Assembly (NCBI GenBank): GCA_002311925.1
Contig: DCAK01000039.1
Location: 26,219 to 44,016, forward strand
Direction: 5' to 3'
Source: Planctomycetes bacterium UBA1135
GTDB taxonomy: Bacteria; Planctomycetota; UBA1135
Length of the DNA stretch: 17,798 nt
Both the position numbers and the translations under genes were made by a program. This document shows, one piece after another, positions 6,553 to 14,041 of the stretch. The stretch's first letter is position 1. Every line of letters starts with the position of its first letter. Below the pieces are notes generated by a model. It worked only from the letters and a program-made list of their open reading frames with translations, was not told the origin of the DNA and did no database searches.

Positions 6553-7743
6553 GTGGAACTCGCCACTCCGCCGGGCGTCCTGCTGGAATCGCTCCCCTCT
6601 CTTTACGTCCACCTTCCGTTCTGCAAGTCCCGCTGCCGCTATTGCGACTTCAATGCCTGGGTATGGAAGGGCCAGGACCTGGGACGTCTCGTGGACGCTC
6701 TTCTTCAGGAAGCGGAACTTCGAGTTCCCGGCCTCCGACCTCAAACCTTTTTCCTCGGCGGGGGGACCCCGTCGCTCCTCCCGCCCGAGGAGCTCCTGAG
6801 GCTTCTCCAGGGCCTCGACGCCATCCTCGACTTCCGGGATTCCTCGCTTGAATCCAGCATGGAGGCCAATCCGGAATCTTTCGATGAGGCAACCGCTGAG
6901 GCGGCGGTCGCCGGCGGACTGAACCGTATCTCCATCGGAGCCCAGTCTTTCCGGCCTCCCGTTCTCGCCGCCTACGATCGGCCCCACGGGCCCGAGGACA
7001 TCGAGAAGGCGGTGGCGTCGGCCCGCGGCGCGGGGTTTGAAAACCTGAATCTCGATTTGATTTTCGCCTTTCCCGGCCAGGACCCCTTGGAGTGGGAGGC
7101 CGACCTCAATCGGGCCCTGCGATTGGGGCCTCAACATCTTTCTTGCTATGAACTCACCTTCGAACCCGGCACCCCTCTCACTCGCAAGCGAGACGCGGGC
7201 CGGATGGAAGAGGAAGACTCCGACCTCTGCCTCCACTTGTTCGACCGCACCTTGGAAATCTGCTCGGAGGCCGGACTGGACCGTTACGAAATTTCCAATT
7301 TTTCTCTCCCCGGCATGGCGTGCCTCCACAATCTTGCCGGCTGGAGGAGACTGCCCCTTGTCGGAATCGGGCCCGGAGCCTGCGGCTGGGGAGACGGAGT
7401 CCATCGGAAAAACATTTCCGACCCCGCCGCCTGGCAGGCCGATCTCGAGGGTGGGGGTGACGGGCTGGAAGAAAGCTCCACCCCCAACTCCCAAACCTCC
7501 GCCTTTGAACATCTCATGATGGGCCTTCGCCTCGAGAAGGAGGGGGTCCGCCTGAGCCGCGTGAAAGAATCCACGGGGGTGAATGTCGAGGACTTGCCCG
7601 GCGACCCCCTTGCCCTGCTGGTGGCGGAGGGCTTGCTGGAAATCCTTTCCGGCCCCGAGGGGCGGGTCCTGCGGGCAACCCCTGCCGGGTTCCCTCTCCT
7701 CGATCATTCCCTTCAGCGCCTCCTCCCTGAAGGGCGGGGATAG
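6553..7743 (+). CDS. hemW: HemW-type radical SAM protein (HemN-related)
   Basis: About 396 residues. Radical SAM motif CKSRCRYC (Cys24, 28, 31 from the chosen start) is followed by DF, as in the HemW/HemN group. FLGGGTPSLL is the SAM-binding GGGTP motif. MEANPES, NRISIGAQSF, LNLDLIFAFPGQ and YEISNFSLPGM are typical HemW segments. The family binds haem and is thought to insert it into respiratory enzymes; many members were misnamed oxygen-independent coproporphyrinogen oxidase. The frame is open far upstream into the sigma gene. GTG 6553 leaves 16 residues before LYVHLPFC, the usual family spacing; ATG 6445 would overlap the sigma gene by 74 bp. The gene lies 34 bp after the sigma stop. The C-terminal winged-helix-like part is present. 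Confidence 0.88.
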   Translation: MELATPPGVLLESLPSLYVHLPFCKSRCRYCDFNAWVWKGQDLGRLVDALLQEAELRVPGLRPQTFFLGGGTPSLLPPEELLRLLQGLDAILDFRDSSLESSMEANPESFDEATAEAAVAGGLNRISIGAQSFRPPVLAAYDRPHGPEDIEKAVASARGAGFENLNLDLIFAFPGQDPLEWEADLNRALRLGPQHLSCYELTFEPGTPLTRKRDAGRMEEEDSDLCLHLFDRTLEICSEAGLDRYEISNFSLPGMACLHNLAGWRRLPLVGIGPGACGWGDGVHRKNISDPAAWQADLEGGGDGLEESSTPNSQTSAFEHLMMGLRLEKEGVRLSRVKESTGVNVEDLPGDPLALLVAEGLLEILSGPEGRVLRATPAGFPLLDHSLQRLLPEGRG

Positions 7744-7778
7744 AATTTCCACCTCCGGATTTCGGGTCCGTAGATTCC

Positions 7779-8450
7779 TTGGCGAAAAGCAACAGCCACC
7801 CCATCACCCGCACCTTTCTGCGGGGCTTGGCGATTCTCCTGCCGTTGGGCCTCACGGCCTTCATCCTGGTATGGCTTTGGCAGGTGCTTTCCGAAGCCAT
7901 CGTCGGAGGGGTGGCCGAGCTCCTGGATTCGGGACTCAAACTCCTCGGCCTGGAACCCTTCCCTGCTTGGGCATCCGCAGCCCTGGCCGCCGTCGGGGTC
8001 CTTCTCGTGGTTTTCGTTTCCGGACTTTGGCTCAGCGGTGTCATCGGCCGCTCGATTCACGGGGCCTTTGAGCGCCTCCTGAGTCGGGTTCCCCTCGTCG
8101 GGGCCATCTATCCCCACATCAAGCAAATCACTGAATTCTTCTTCGGTGAAAAGAAGAAGGTTAAATTCGAGCGGGTGGTCGTCATCCCCTACCCTCGCCA
8201 GGGCCTCTACTCCCTCGCCTTTCTAACCGGCAACAGCCTCAAGGTTCTCGAAGAGGCGACCGGGAAGGAGATGGTGTCGGTTTTCCTCCCCTCGTCCCCC
8301 ATGCCCGTGACCGGCTACACGCTCTTCGTCCCCGCCGAGGACATAATCTCGACGGACCTGACTGTTGAAGAGGCGTTCAGAACCGTGGTGTCGGGCGGAG
8401 TTCTGGTCCCTCCCAAGCATCGACCCCCGCCCAGGGGGGAGGGGGAATGA
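7779..8450 (+). CDS. DUF502 family membrane protein
   Basis: A 223-residue protein with two membrane segments (about 14-36 and 64-87) and a soluble C-terminal part. It shows the family landmarks: TFLRGLAILLPLGLTAFIL, VPLVGAIYPHIKQITEFFF, VVVIPYPRQGLYSLAFLTG and VFLPSSPMPVTGYTLFVP. DUF502 proteins are widespread and have no established biochemical role. The start is TTG 7779, with no ATG or clear Shine-Dalgarno nearby. Its stop overlaps the pyrF start in ATGA, so the two are translationally coupled. The acidic/proline-rich C-terminal end (PPKHRPPPRGEGE) is probably disordered. Confidence 0.88.
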   Translation: MAKSNSHPITRTFLRGLAILLPLGLTAFILVWLWQVLSEAIVGGVAELLDSGLKLLGLEPFPAWASAALAAVGVLLVVFVSGLWLSGVIGRSIHGAFERLLSRVPLVGAIYPHIKQITEFFFGEKKKVKFERVVVIPYPRQGLYSLAFLTGNSLKVLEEATGKEMVSVFLPSSPMPVTGYTLFVPAEDIISTDLTVEEAFRTVVSGGVLVPPKHRPPPRGEGE

Positions 8451-9337
8451 CCGCCCTCTTCGTCGACCGTCTATGGGCCGCGGTTCGGGAAAAGGGTTCC
8501 CCCGTCGTGGTCGGTCTGGATCCGCGGCCCGACCATCTTCCTCCGCCCTTCGCCGCCCTCGCCGACTCCGACCCTGCGGCCGCGGTCACGGCTCACCACC
8601 GAACTCTTCTTGATGTCGTGGCAAAACACGCGGCGGTGGTCAAGCCCCAGGCGGCCTTCTTCGAGGCCATGGGGCCCCCCGGCTCCATCGCTCTCGCCGA
8701 CGCCATCGAGTGCGCGCGCGAGCGCGGGCTTCTCGTCATCCTGGACGGGAAAAGGGGGGATATCGGCTCGACCGCCTCGGCTTATGCGGAGGCCTGGTTG
8801 GGCAAATCCGGGTACCCCCGGTCCGACGCCTTGACCGTCAATCCCTACCTGGGCGAGGACGCATGCCGACCCTTTCTCGATGTCGCCAAGGAGCGGGGGG
8901 CCGGATTGTTCTTCCTGGTCAAGACCTCCAACCCGGGGGCCGGCCTTTTCCAGAATCATGGCGCCCCCCCCCTGGCCGAGAAGGTCGCCTCCCAGGTGGC
9001 CGCGTGGGGGCGGGAACTGACCGGGGCCTCGGGCTGGTCCTCTGTCGGAGCCGTCGTCGGGGCCACCCGGCCTGAAGAATTGGCGCGGTTCCGAGAGCTG
9101 ATGCCCGAGACCCCCCTCCTTCTTCCCGGATTTGGCTTCCAAGGCGGAAAGGCGGACGGGCTCGGGGCGGCCTTCAACTCGGAGGGGTTGGGGGCCCTGG
9201 TCAGCGCGAGTCGCTCCATCCTGTGGGCCCACGAAAGGGAGGATCTCGCCCACCTGCCGGATTGGGAGCAACAGGTGGATGCGGCGTTGGGGGAAATGGT
9301 GGAGCAGGTCCGACCCCTTTGCGGGTCCGGGCGATGA
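8447..9337 (+). CDS. pyrF: Orotidine 5'-phosphate decarboxylase, type 2
   Basis: A 296-residue enzyme that decarboxylates OMP to UMP, the last step of de novo pyrimidine synthesis. VVGLDPRPDHLP (21-32), KPQAAFFEAMG (66-76) and the catalytic signature LDGKRGDIGSTA (99-110) with Lys102 are clear, as are LTVNPYLGEDA, VKTSNPGAG, VVGATRPEELARFR and LPGFGFQGG. The length and the KRGDIGSTA form fit the longer type 2 group found in actinobacteria, myxobacteria and planctomycetes rather than the ~235-residue E. coli type. The ATG lies in the DUF502 stop (ATGA) after a GGGGGAGGGGG stretch that can serve as Shine-Dalgarno. Its own stop overlaps the next start in the same way. Confidence 0.95.
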   Translation: MTALFVDRLWAAVREKGSPVVVGLDPRPDHLPPPFAALADSDPAAAVTAHHRTLLDVVAKHAAVVKPQAAFFEAMGPPGSIALADAIECARERGLLVILDGKRGDIGSTASAYAEAWLGKSGYPRSDALTVNPYLGEDACRPFLDVAKERGAGLFFLVKTSNPGAGLFQNHGAPPLAEKVASQVAAWGRELTGASGWSSVGAVVGATRPEELARFRELMPETPLLLPGFGFQGGKADGLGAAFNSEGLGALVSASRSILWAHEREDLAHLPDWEQQVDAALGEMVEQVRPLCGSGR

Positions 9338-10047
9338 CCGACTTCTGGGGCCGCATTCCACTTGAGTTTGCCGGCGGCCGGCTCGACAACCTCAACTTCG
9401 CCCTCCACATCGCCGCCGAAGCCCGCCGGGCCGGCGGGAAGGCTCAGGTCTTGTTGGGCCCGGTCGTTGACCTCGGGACCCTAGGAATCCTCACCCAGCA
9501 CGCTGATTTTCGGGAAATCTCGACCCCTCCCAATTGGGCCGCGGATTCCCATCCGGAATTCCGGGCCGCCCTGCTGGACCTTCTTCCTGTCAGGCCCCTG
9601 TCCCCTAAAATCCTTAACCTCTTTTTCCACGACAGCGAAGGGGGTGGCGAAACGGACGTCCGCTTCCTTTGGACCCAACTTCTCCGCCCTCTTGGGGTCC
9701 AGCTCCTTCCCTTGGGAAGCGAGCCGCCGACCGAGGAGGCCGCTACCGAGCTGGACTGGTCGGGAATGTGGACATGGAGTCCCGACTGGACGAGCCGGGA
9801 AGAGGCCTCTCAAGACCCGGCGGGGAGAAGAACCCCAAGGAGCGCCAAAAACCACTCCGGGATTCGGGCAGGGCGAAAAAAGCGGGAGGAAAGCGCCCTC
9901 CGCCCCGGGGGCCGGCCCCAAGGCCAGGCCCTCAGCATCCTTAGCGCCGCCCTCTCACTGGGCATTCCCATGGCCGGCACCGACCTCCTCCTCAAGGCCA
10001 TCCCCCAAGAACAACAATATACGCTTGTGTTAGGGGTTCCGGTTTAG
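9334..10047 (+). CDS. Hypothetical protein coupled to pyrF
   Basis: A 237-residue protein from ATG 9334, which overlaps the pyrF stop as ATGA. I do not recognise the family. The first ~130 residues look like an alpha/beta domain (LDNLNFALHIAAEARRAGG, then AQVLLGPVVDLGTLGIL). Residues ~150-198 are a hydrophilic, strongly basic, low-complexity linker (TPRSAKNHSGIRAGRKKREE). The end is hydrophobic again (SILSAALSLGIPMAGTDLLL, then YTLVLGVPV). No signal peptide or clear membrane segment is seen. Tight coupling to pyrF argues that it is a real gene. A frameshift within the basic segment cannot be excluded by eye, but the frame stays open to a natural stop. Confidence 0.68.
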   Translation: MTDFWGRIPLEFAGGRLDNLNFALHIAAEARRAGGKAQVLLGPVVDLGTLGILTQHADFREISTPPNWAADSHPEFRAALLDLLPVRPLSPKILNLFFHDSEGGGETDVRFLWTQLLRPLGVQLLPLGSEPPTEEAATELDWSGMWTWSPDWTSREEASQDPAGRRTPRSAKNHSGIRAGRKKREESALRPGGRPQGQALSILSAALSLGIPMAGTDLLLKAIPQEQQYTLVLGVPV

Positions 10048-10134
10048 GAATTCCATTTAAAAAACACGTTCAATGGCTTGTAAAAATCCAGACAGGGGTT
10101 GGGTTCCCCCTCTCCCAACTGTTATCTTCGGCTC
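10048..10134 (+). promoter_or_regulatory. Leader region of parA
   Basis: An 87-bp AT-richer gap after the pyrF run, probably holding the parA promoter. A weak inverted repeat, GTTGGG (10098-10103) and CCCAAC (10114-10119), lies in it. No Shine-Dalgarno precedes the parA ATG. A TATCTT at 10123-10128 lies so close to the ATG that a leaderless transcript is conceivable. None of this is strong. Confidence 0.3.
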
Positions 10135-11136
10135 ATGAAGGTTTTGGCGGTCATCAATCAAAAGGGCGGCGTTGGAAAGACCACCGCCTGCGCCAACCTA
10201 GGGGCGGCTCTTGCTCTAAAGGGCTTGCGCGTCCTCCTGGTTGACCTCGACCCTCAGGCCCATCTTTCCATCAGCTTCGATCAGGTCCCTCCGGTTGGCG
10301 ACCCCTCCATCTACACCCTTTTGGGGGGTCGACACGGCCTCGTTGACGTCGTCCGCTCCACTTCCGCGGAAAGGCTTTTCATCGCGCCAACCAACTTGGA
10401 CCTGAGTGGCGCAGAAACTGAATTCTCGGCGGAAATCGGTCGGGAAACCCTCCTCCGGGACGCCTTCGACGATTGGAAAAGCGCCGGCGGGGAAGCGGAC
10501 GTGGTGCTCATGGATTGCCCCCCCTCCCTGGGGCTGCTCTCCCTCAATGCCCTGGTGGCCGCCGACCATGTCCTCCTTCCCGTCCAGGCCGAGTTCTACG
10601 CCCTGCAGGGGATGGCCCAGCTTCTGGATGTCATGGACCGCGTGCGAAGACGGCTCAACCCCCCTCTCGACGTAATCGGGGTTCTGGTCGGGCTCTACAG
10701 CAAGCAGCGCCGCCTCTCCCATGAAGTCCTCGACGAACTCAATCGCCATTTTGGGGATTTGGTCCTCCACCCCTTCGTGAGGGTCAACGTGAGGTTGGCG
10801 GAAGCCCCCTCCCACGCCCAGACCATTTTTGAATACTCTCCCCGCTCGGGCGCCGCGGAGGATTTTTCAGCTCTTGCCGACCTCCTCGCCGATCGCCTCG
10901 GCCTTGCCGAAGCTCGGGCAGAAACCGAGGACCCAATCGACGCCAAAGTCCCCGCGCAGGTGAAGGTCCCCATCGAGGTTGAAGCCCCTCTCACGGAGGA
11001 ATTCTCAGTCGAAGTCGCCCCTTCCGTTCAAACCGTCCCGTCCCCTGAGATTTCAGCACCCGAAACGGCCCGCGGAGAAAGCGAGTGGGGGGCCGCCTGG
11101 GCCAGGGCGGTCGGCACCGCCCCGGATGAAAACTGA
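10135..11136 (+). CDS. parA: Chromosome-partitioning ATPase ParA (Soj) with extended C-terminal tail
   Basis: A 333-residue protein. The deviant Walker A motif KGGVGKTT (10-17) follows MKVLAVINQ. LLVDLDPQAHLS (34-45) and VVLMDCPPSLG (123-133) are the A' and B motifs. QAEFYALQGMAQLL (151-164) and YSKQRRLSHEV are typical of chromosomal Soj/ParA. It dimerises on ATP, binds DNA non-specifically and is cleared by ParB to move origins. The ATPase part ends near residue 258; a tail of ~75 residues follows, acidic with repeated Val-Pro/Val-Glu steps and ending in SEWGAAWARAV. Usual length is 250-270, so the tail is extra. ATG 10135 was preferred to an upstream GTG (10099) because it starts directly at the first strand. 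It overlaps the next gene by 11 bp. Confidence 0.95.
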   Translation: MKVLAVINQKGGVGKTTACANLGAALALKGLRVLLVDLDPQAHLSISFDQVPPVGDPSIYTLLGGRHGLVDVVRSTSAERLFIAPTNLDLSGAETEFSAEIGRETLLRDAFDDWKSAGGEADVVLMDCPPSLGLLSLNALVAADHVLLPVQAEFYALQGMAQLLDVMDRVRRRLNPPLDVIGVLVGLYSKQRRLSHEVLDELNRHFGDLVLHPFVRVNVRLAEAPSHAQTIFEYSPRSGAAEDFSALADLLADRLGLAEARAETEDPIDAKVPAQVKVPIEVEAPLTEEFSVEVAPSVQTVPSPEISAPETARGESEWGAAWARAVGTAPDEN

Positions 11137-12283
11137 TCTCTTCCTGGACGCCAACGCCGGGCTTCCGGTAAGGCCGGAGGTCCTCGAAACCTTTCAGCGG
11201 GTCGAGAGGGATTGCCCCGCCAACCCCTCCTCCCTCCACGGCCCCGGAAGGAAGGCCCGGGCGGCCCTCGAAGAGGCGCGGGAAACCGTGGCCGAGCTGT
11301 TGGGCGCGCGGCGGGGTGAAATCATTTTCACCAGTGGGGCCACTGAGGCGAACAATCTTGCCATCCTGGGTGGTGCCCGCGCCCTGGCCGAGGGCGGTGA
11401 CGGACCCACTCCACTTTTTGGGTCAAAGGCGGAGCACCCTTCGGTCCTTGGGCCTCTCCGGATTCTGCAGCAGGAGGGATGCCCCCTCACCCTGCTCCCT
11501 CTCAAGGAGGGCGCCCTGGTCGACCTCGAGGGTCTCGACGGTGCGGGCCCAGAATCCTTCGTTTCGCTCCAATGGGCCAACAACGAGACCGGGTGCGTCC
11601 AAGATTTGAAACAAGCAAAGAGCCGGGCCCCGGATTCAATCCTCCACTGTGACGCCGTCCAAGGGTGGGGCAAGCTCGACCCCTCCGCCGCCCTCGAGGT
11701 GGCCGACCTCTTCACCCTGTCCGGGCACAAGGTCGGAGCCCCAAAGGGAATCGGGGTCCTTCGGGTCAGGGAAACGGTCCCGGTCTCTCCCATCCTTTCC
11801 GGCGGGGGCCACCAGGGGGGCCTGCGCCCTGGAACGGAGTCGCCCGCCCTTGCCGCAGCCCTCGCGGAGGCCCTGGGGTTGGCGGAAAAGGAGCGAGGCC
11901 TTTGGGAAGAATCGGGGAAGGAGGCCCTAAACCACCTTTTCAGGGCACTTCTAGAAGGTTTCCCCGAATCGGTGATTCACCGGCCCGACCCGGAGGGGGC
12001 CTCCCTTCCCAACACCGCGAGCGTTGGGTTCCCGGGGGTTGATGGGCGGGCCCTACTCCCGGCGTGTGAAAAGGTCGGCCTCGCCCTCTCGGCCGGGTCC
12101 GCCTGTTCGACCGGCGCGCCAACACCCTCCACCGTTCTCCTCGCCGCCGGGGTGGGGGAGAAACTTGCCCGCGCCTCGCTCAGGATTTCCTTCCCCCCTG
12201 GCTCAGGAAGAGCGGAAGGAGAGGAAGCTGGTAAGCGCCTAGCAGAGGTCGTCAACAGAGCCTACGAAGTCGCAAAACGCTAA
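11126..12283 (+). CDS. Cysteine desulfurase, IscS/NifS family
   Basis: A 385-residue PLP enzyme that takes sulfur from cysteine for Fe-S clusters or tRNA thiolation. Visible motifs are TSGATEANN (69-77), His104 stacking on the cofactor in KAEHPSV, HCDAVQGWGK (174-183), the PLP lysine Lys202 in LSGHKVGAPKGIG, GGLRPGTESP (231-240), and the persulfide Cys327 in SAGSACSTG. The short cysteine loop fits the IscS/NifS group. ATG 11126 lies within the end of parA (ATGAAAACTGA), so translation is probably coupled to parA; the frame is open upstream only within parA. No iscU, iscA or thiI gene is nearby, so the acceptor is unknown. No clear Shine-Dalgarno is present. Confidence 0.92.
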   Translation: MKTDLFLDANAGLPVRPEVLETFQRVERDCPANPSSLHGPGRKARAALEEARETVAELLGARRGEIIFTSGATEANNLAILGGARALAEGGDGPTPLFGSKAEHPSVLGPLRILQQEGCPLTLLPLKEGALVDLEGLDGAGPESFVSLQWANNETGCVQDLKQAKSRAPDSILHCDAVQGWGKLDPSAALEVADLFTLSGHKVGAPKGIGVLRVRETVPVSPILSGGGHQGGLRPGTESPALAAALAEALGLAEKERGLWEESGKEALNHLFRALLEGFPESVIHRPDPEGASLPNTASVGFPGVDGRALLPACEKVGLALSAGSACSTGAPTPSTVLLAAGVGEKLARASLRISFPPGSGRAEGEEAGKRLAEVVNRAYEVAKR

Positions 12284-12284
12284 C

Positions 12285-12311
12285 CCCCTCTTGCTATAGA
12301 TTTTCGAGGGG
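12285..12311. promoter_or_regulatory. Inverted repeat and TATAGA element upstream of dnaA
   Basis: In the 113-bp gap before dnaA, CCCCTC (12285-12290) and GAGGGG (12306-12311) form a 6-bp inverted repeat with a 15-nt spacer holding TATAGAT (12295-12301). It may be the end of the cysteine desulfurase transcript, part of the dnaA promoter, or chance in GC-rich DNA. I find no good -35 box and no DnaA box in this gap. Confidence 0.28.
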
Positions 12312-12396
12312 TGTTGAAAACTTTGGTTGCCGGGGGTCCGGAGAGGTTCAAATTGTCCCCTCACCGACCAACCTGTCCCGCTGCCAGCCCCCACTG

Positions 12397-13797
12397 ATGC
12401 CTCAAAATCCACCCCCCCTCTCCGGCCCTGTTCTGGACACGTGCGCGGAGTCGTGGGGTCGAACCGTTGAGGCCCTCGGGTCGCGGCTGGGGGGGGCCGA
12501 GATCGATGGCTGGCTTGGCGGATGCTCCCTCCTTTCCCTGGCGGGAGGGGTGGCCACCCTTTCCGCGCCCACCCGCCTTCACGCCGACCGGCTGAAGACT
12601 CTCTACGAGCCCTTAATCTGCGAAGCCCTCCCCGCCAGCCGGATTGAAATCGAAATTCGCCCCGTCGCCATGGCCCCCCCTCCGACAGAAGCCCCCCCCT
12701 TGGCGCCGGAGCCGGTCGTGGCCGCCGCGAGGCCGCCCCTCGTGGACAAGGGGGAGGATCCACTCCTTCTCAACCCCGACTACACCTTCGAGAACTTCGT
12801 CGTCGGGCCCTGCAATCGGTTCGCCCATGCTGCCGCCCGGGGGGTGGCCGACCGACCGGCCGCTGCCTTCAACCCGCTCTTTCTTTACGGATCGGTCGGG
12901 CTCGGAAAAACCCACCTTGTCCAGGCCGTCGCCCACGAGCTCGCCCGATCCAAGGCGCCCTCGAGAATTCTCTACCTTTCCTGCGAGCAGTTCGTCAACC
13001 ACTTCATCGCCGCACTTCAGCAGGGAGACCTCAACGCGTTTCGCAACCGCTATCGCCACGTCGACGTGCTCATCGTCGACGACATTCAGGTTCTGGCAAA
13101 CAAGACGAGAACTCAGGAAGAATTTTTTCACACCTTCAATACCCTTCACAACGCAAGAAAGCAAATTGTCCTTTCCTGCGACGCCCCGCCCGAGGATATT
13201 CCCTCCCTGCAGGATCGACTGATCAGTCGCTTCCAGTGGGGCCTGGTTGCCGAGGTTGAACCCCCCTGCTTCGAGACCCGGGTGGCCATTCTCCACGCCA
13301 AGGCCGAGCGGATGGGCCTCTCCATTCCCGAAGATGTGGCCCACCTGGTGGCCGAGGTGGTCGAAGACAACGTCCGCGAGCTCGAGGGTTCTCTGACGCG
13401 GGTTCAGGCCATGGCCGCCCTCACTGGGCGCCCCATCACGGTCGACCTCGCCCGAGAAATTCTCGGCCCGCGCCTCCACGCCAAGGCAAAAATCATCCGC
13501 ATTGAAGACGTGGTCGACGCGGTGTGTCGGCGCTTCGAGGTTCGCCTCGCCGAGCTTCAGTCCCGCCGTCGCACCCACTCGATTGTCTTTCCTCGCCAGA
13601 TCGCCATGTGGCTAATTCGCCGCCTCACCTCTTTTTCCCTGGAGGAAATTGGCAGCTTTTTTGGGGGGAGGGACCACTCCACGGTGGTCTACGCCCTTGG
13701 GAAAATCTCTTCTCGCCGGCGCGTGGACGGCGAGTTCAACTTGCTCCTCGAAGACCTGGAAAGGGACTCTCGGGCCGTTTCAGGCTCCCGAGGTTGA
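12397..13797 (+). CDS. dnaA: Chromosomal replication initiator DnaA
   Basis: A 466-residue AAA+ initiator that binds DnaA boxes and melts the origin. Domain I is at ~1-80 (WGRTVEALGSRL). A Pro/Ala-rich domain II linker follows at ~92-120. Domain III has FVVGPCNRFAHAAA, Walker A YGSVGLGKTHL (164-174), Walker B LIVDDIQVL (225-233), and ISRFQWGL (276-283) around the box VII arginine. Domain IV ends in the signature GGRDHSTVVYAL (423-434). The Walker A has Ser where most DnaA proteins have Gly at the second glycine, which should be tolerated. ATG 12397 has no Shine-Dalgarno. The candidate oriC and dnaN follow. Confidence 0.97.
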   Translation: MPQNPPPLSGPVLDTCAESWGRTVEALGSRLGGAEIDGWLGGCSLLSLAGGVATLSAPTRLHADRLKTLYEPLICEALPASRIEIEIRPVAMAPPPTEAPPLAPEPVVAAARPPLVDKGEDPLLLNPDYTFENFVVGPCNRFAHAAARGVADRPAAAFNPLFLYGSVGLGKTHLVQAVAHELARSKAPSRILYLSCEQFVNHFIAALQQGDLNAFRNRYRHVDVLIVDDIQVLANKTRTQEEFFHTFNTLHNARKQIVLSCDAPPEDIPSLQDRLISRFQWGLVAEVEPPCFETRVAILHAKAERMGLSIPEDVAHLVAEVVEDNVRELEGSLTRVQAMAALTGRPITVDLAREILGPRLHAKAKIIRIEDVVDAVCRRFEVRLAELQSRRRTHSIVFPRQIAMWLIRRLTSFSLEEIGSFFGGRDHSTVVYALGKISSRRRVDGEFNLLLEDLERDSRAVSGSRG

Positions 13798-13816
13798 GGA
13801 AAACCATGGGATAAAT

Positions 13817-13825
13817 TGTGGAAAA
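13817..13825 (-). promoter_or_regulatory. DnaA box
   Basis: TGTGGAAAA on the plus strand, i.e. TTTTCCACA on minus, 8 of 9 to the TTATCCACA consensus. It lies 20 bp after the dnaA stop in an AT-rich stretch. Confidence 0.75.
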
Positions 13826-13869
13826 CTCGGTTAAAACCTCAATAGTATTCACACTCCTCCCGTGGTCAG

Positions 13870-13888
13870 GCCTCCGCCGCCCGGAGGC
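13870..13888. repeat. GC-rich hairpin in the oriC gap
   Basis: GCCTCCG-CCGCC-CGGAGGC makes a 7-bp stem with a 5-nt loop, about 75 bp after the dnaA stop. It could stop dnaA transcripts, but no T run follows, or it could be a structural part of the origin. Confidence 0.45.
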
Positions 13889-13898
13889 TGCTCACCCC

Positions 13899-13907
13899 TG
13901 TGGAAAA
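13899..13907 (-). promoter_or_regulatory. DnaA box
   Basis: TGTGGAAAA on plus, the same sequence and orientation as the box at 13817, 82 bp to its right. Confidence 0.75.
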
Positions 13908-14013
13908 CCTCGTCACCTTCCCCCGGAAAATCCACTGCCTCTCCACATTGGAAAACCGTTGCCGACGCCCCTAACCCCTTTCCTGAACTGTGGTTGGGAT
14001 TTGTTCCCTGGTT

Positions 14014-14022
14014 TTTTCCACA
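14014..14022 (+). promoter_or_regulatory. DnaA box in opposite orientation
   Basis: TTTTCCACA on plus, the inverted partner of the two boxes to its left. It lies 14 bases before a TATACT element, so DnaA bound here could also affect dnaN transcription. Confidence 0.75.
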
Positions 14023-14035
14023 CTCCAGGTGCCCC

Positions 14036-14041
14036 TATACT
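14036..14041 (+). promoter_or_regulatory. Candidate -10 element of dnaN
   Basis: TATACT matches TATAAT at 5 of 6 positions and is about 49 bp before the dnaN ATG. The -35 position falls in the T run and DnaA box at 14012-14022, with no good TTGACA. Repression or activation by DnaA would be geometrically possible. Confidence 0.45.

Noticed and set aside
6292..7752. A 486-codon open frame on the minus strand
   Set aside because: It lies wholly antisense to hemW and the sigma-gene end, which have clear conserved motifs. Its translation is Gly/Arg/Pro-rich without any motif, as expected for antisense frames in GC-rich DNA.
8471..9361. A 296-codon open frame on the minus strand
   Set aside because: Antisense to pyrF along nearly its full length; composition is Gly/Pro/Arg-rich and no family signature is seen.
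12613..13578. A 321-codon open frame on the minus strand
   Set aside because: Antisense to dnaA; the sense frame carries Walker A, Walker B and other DnaA signatures.
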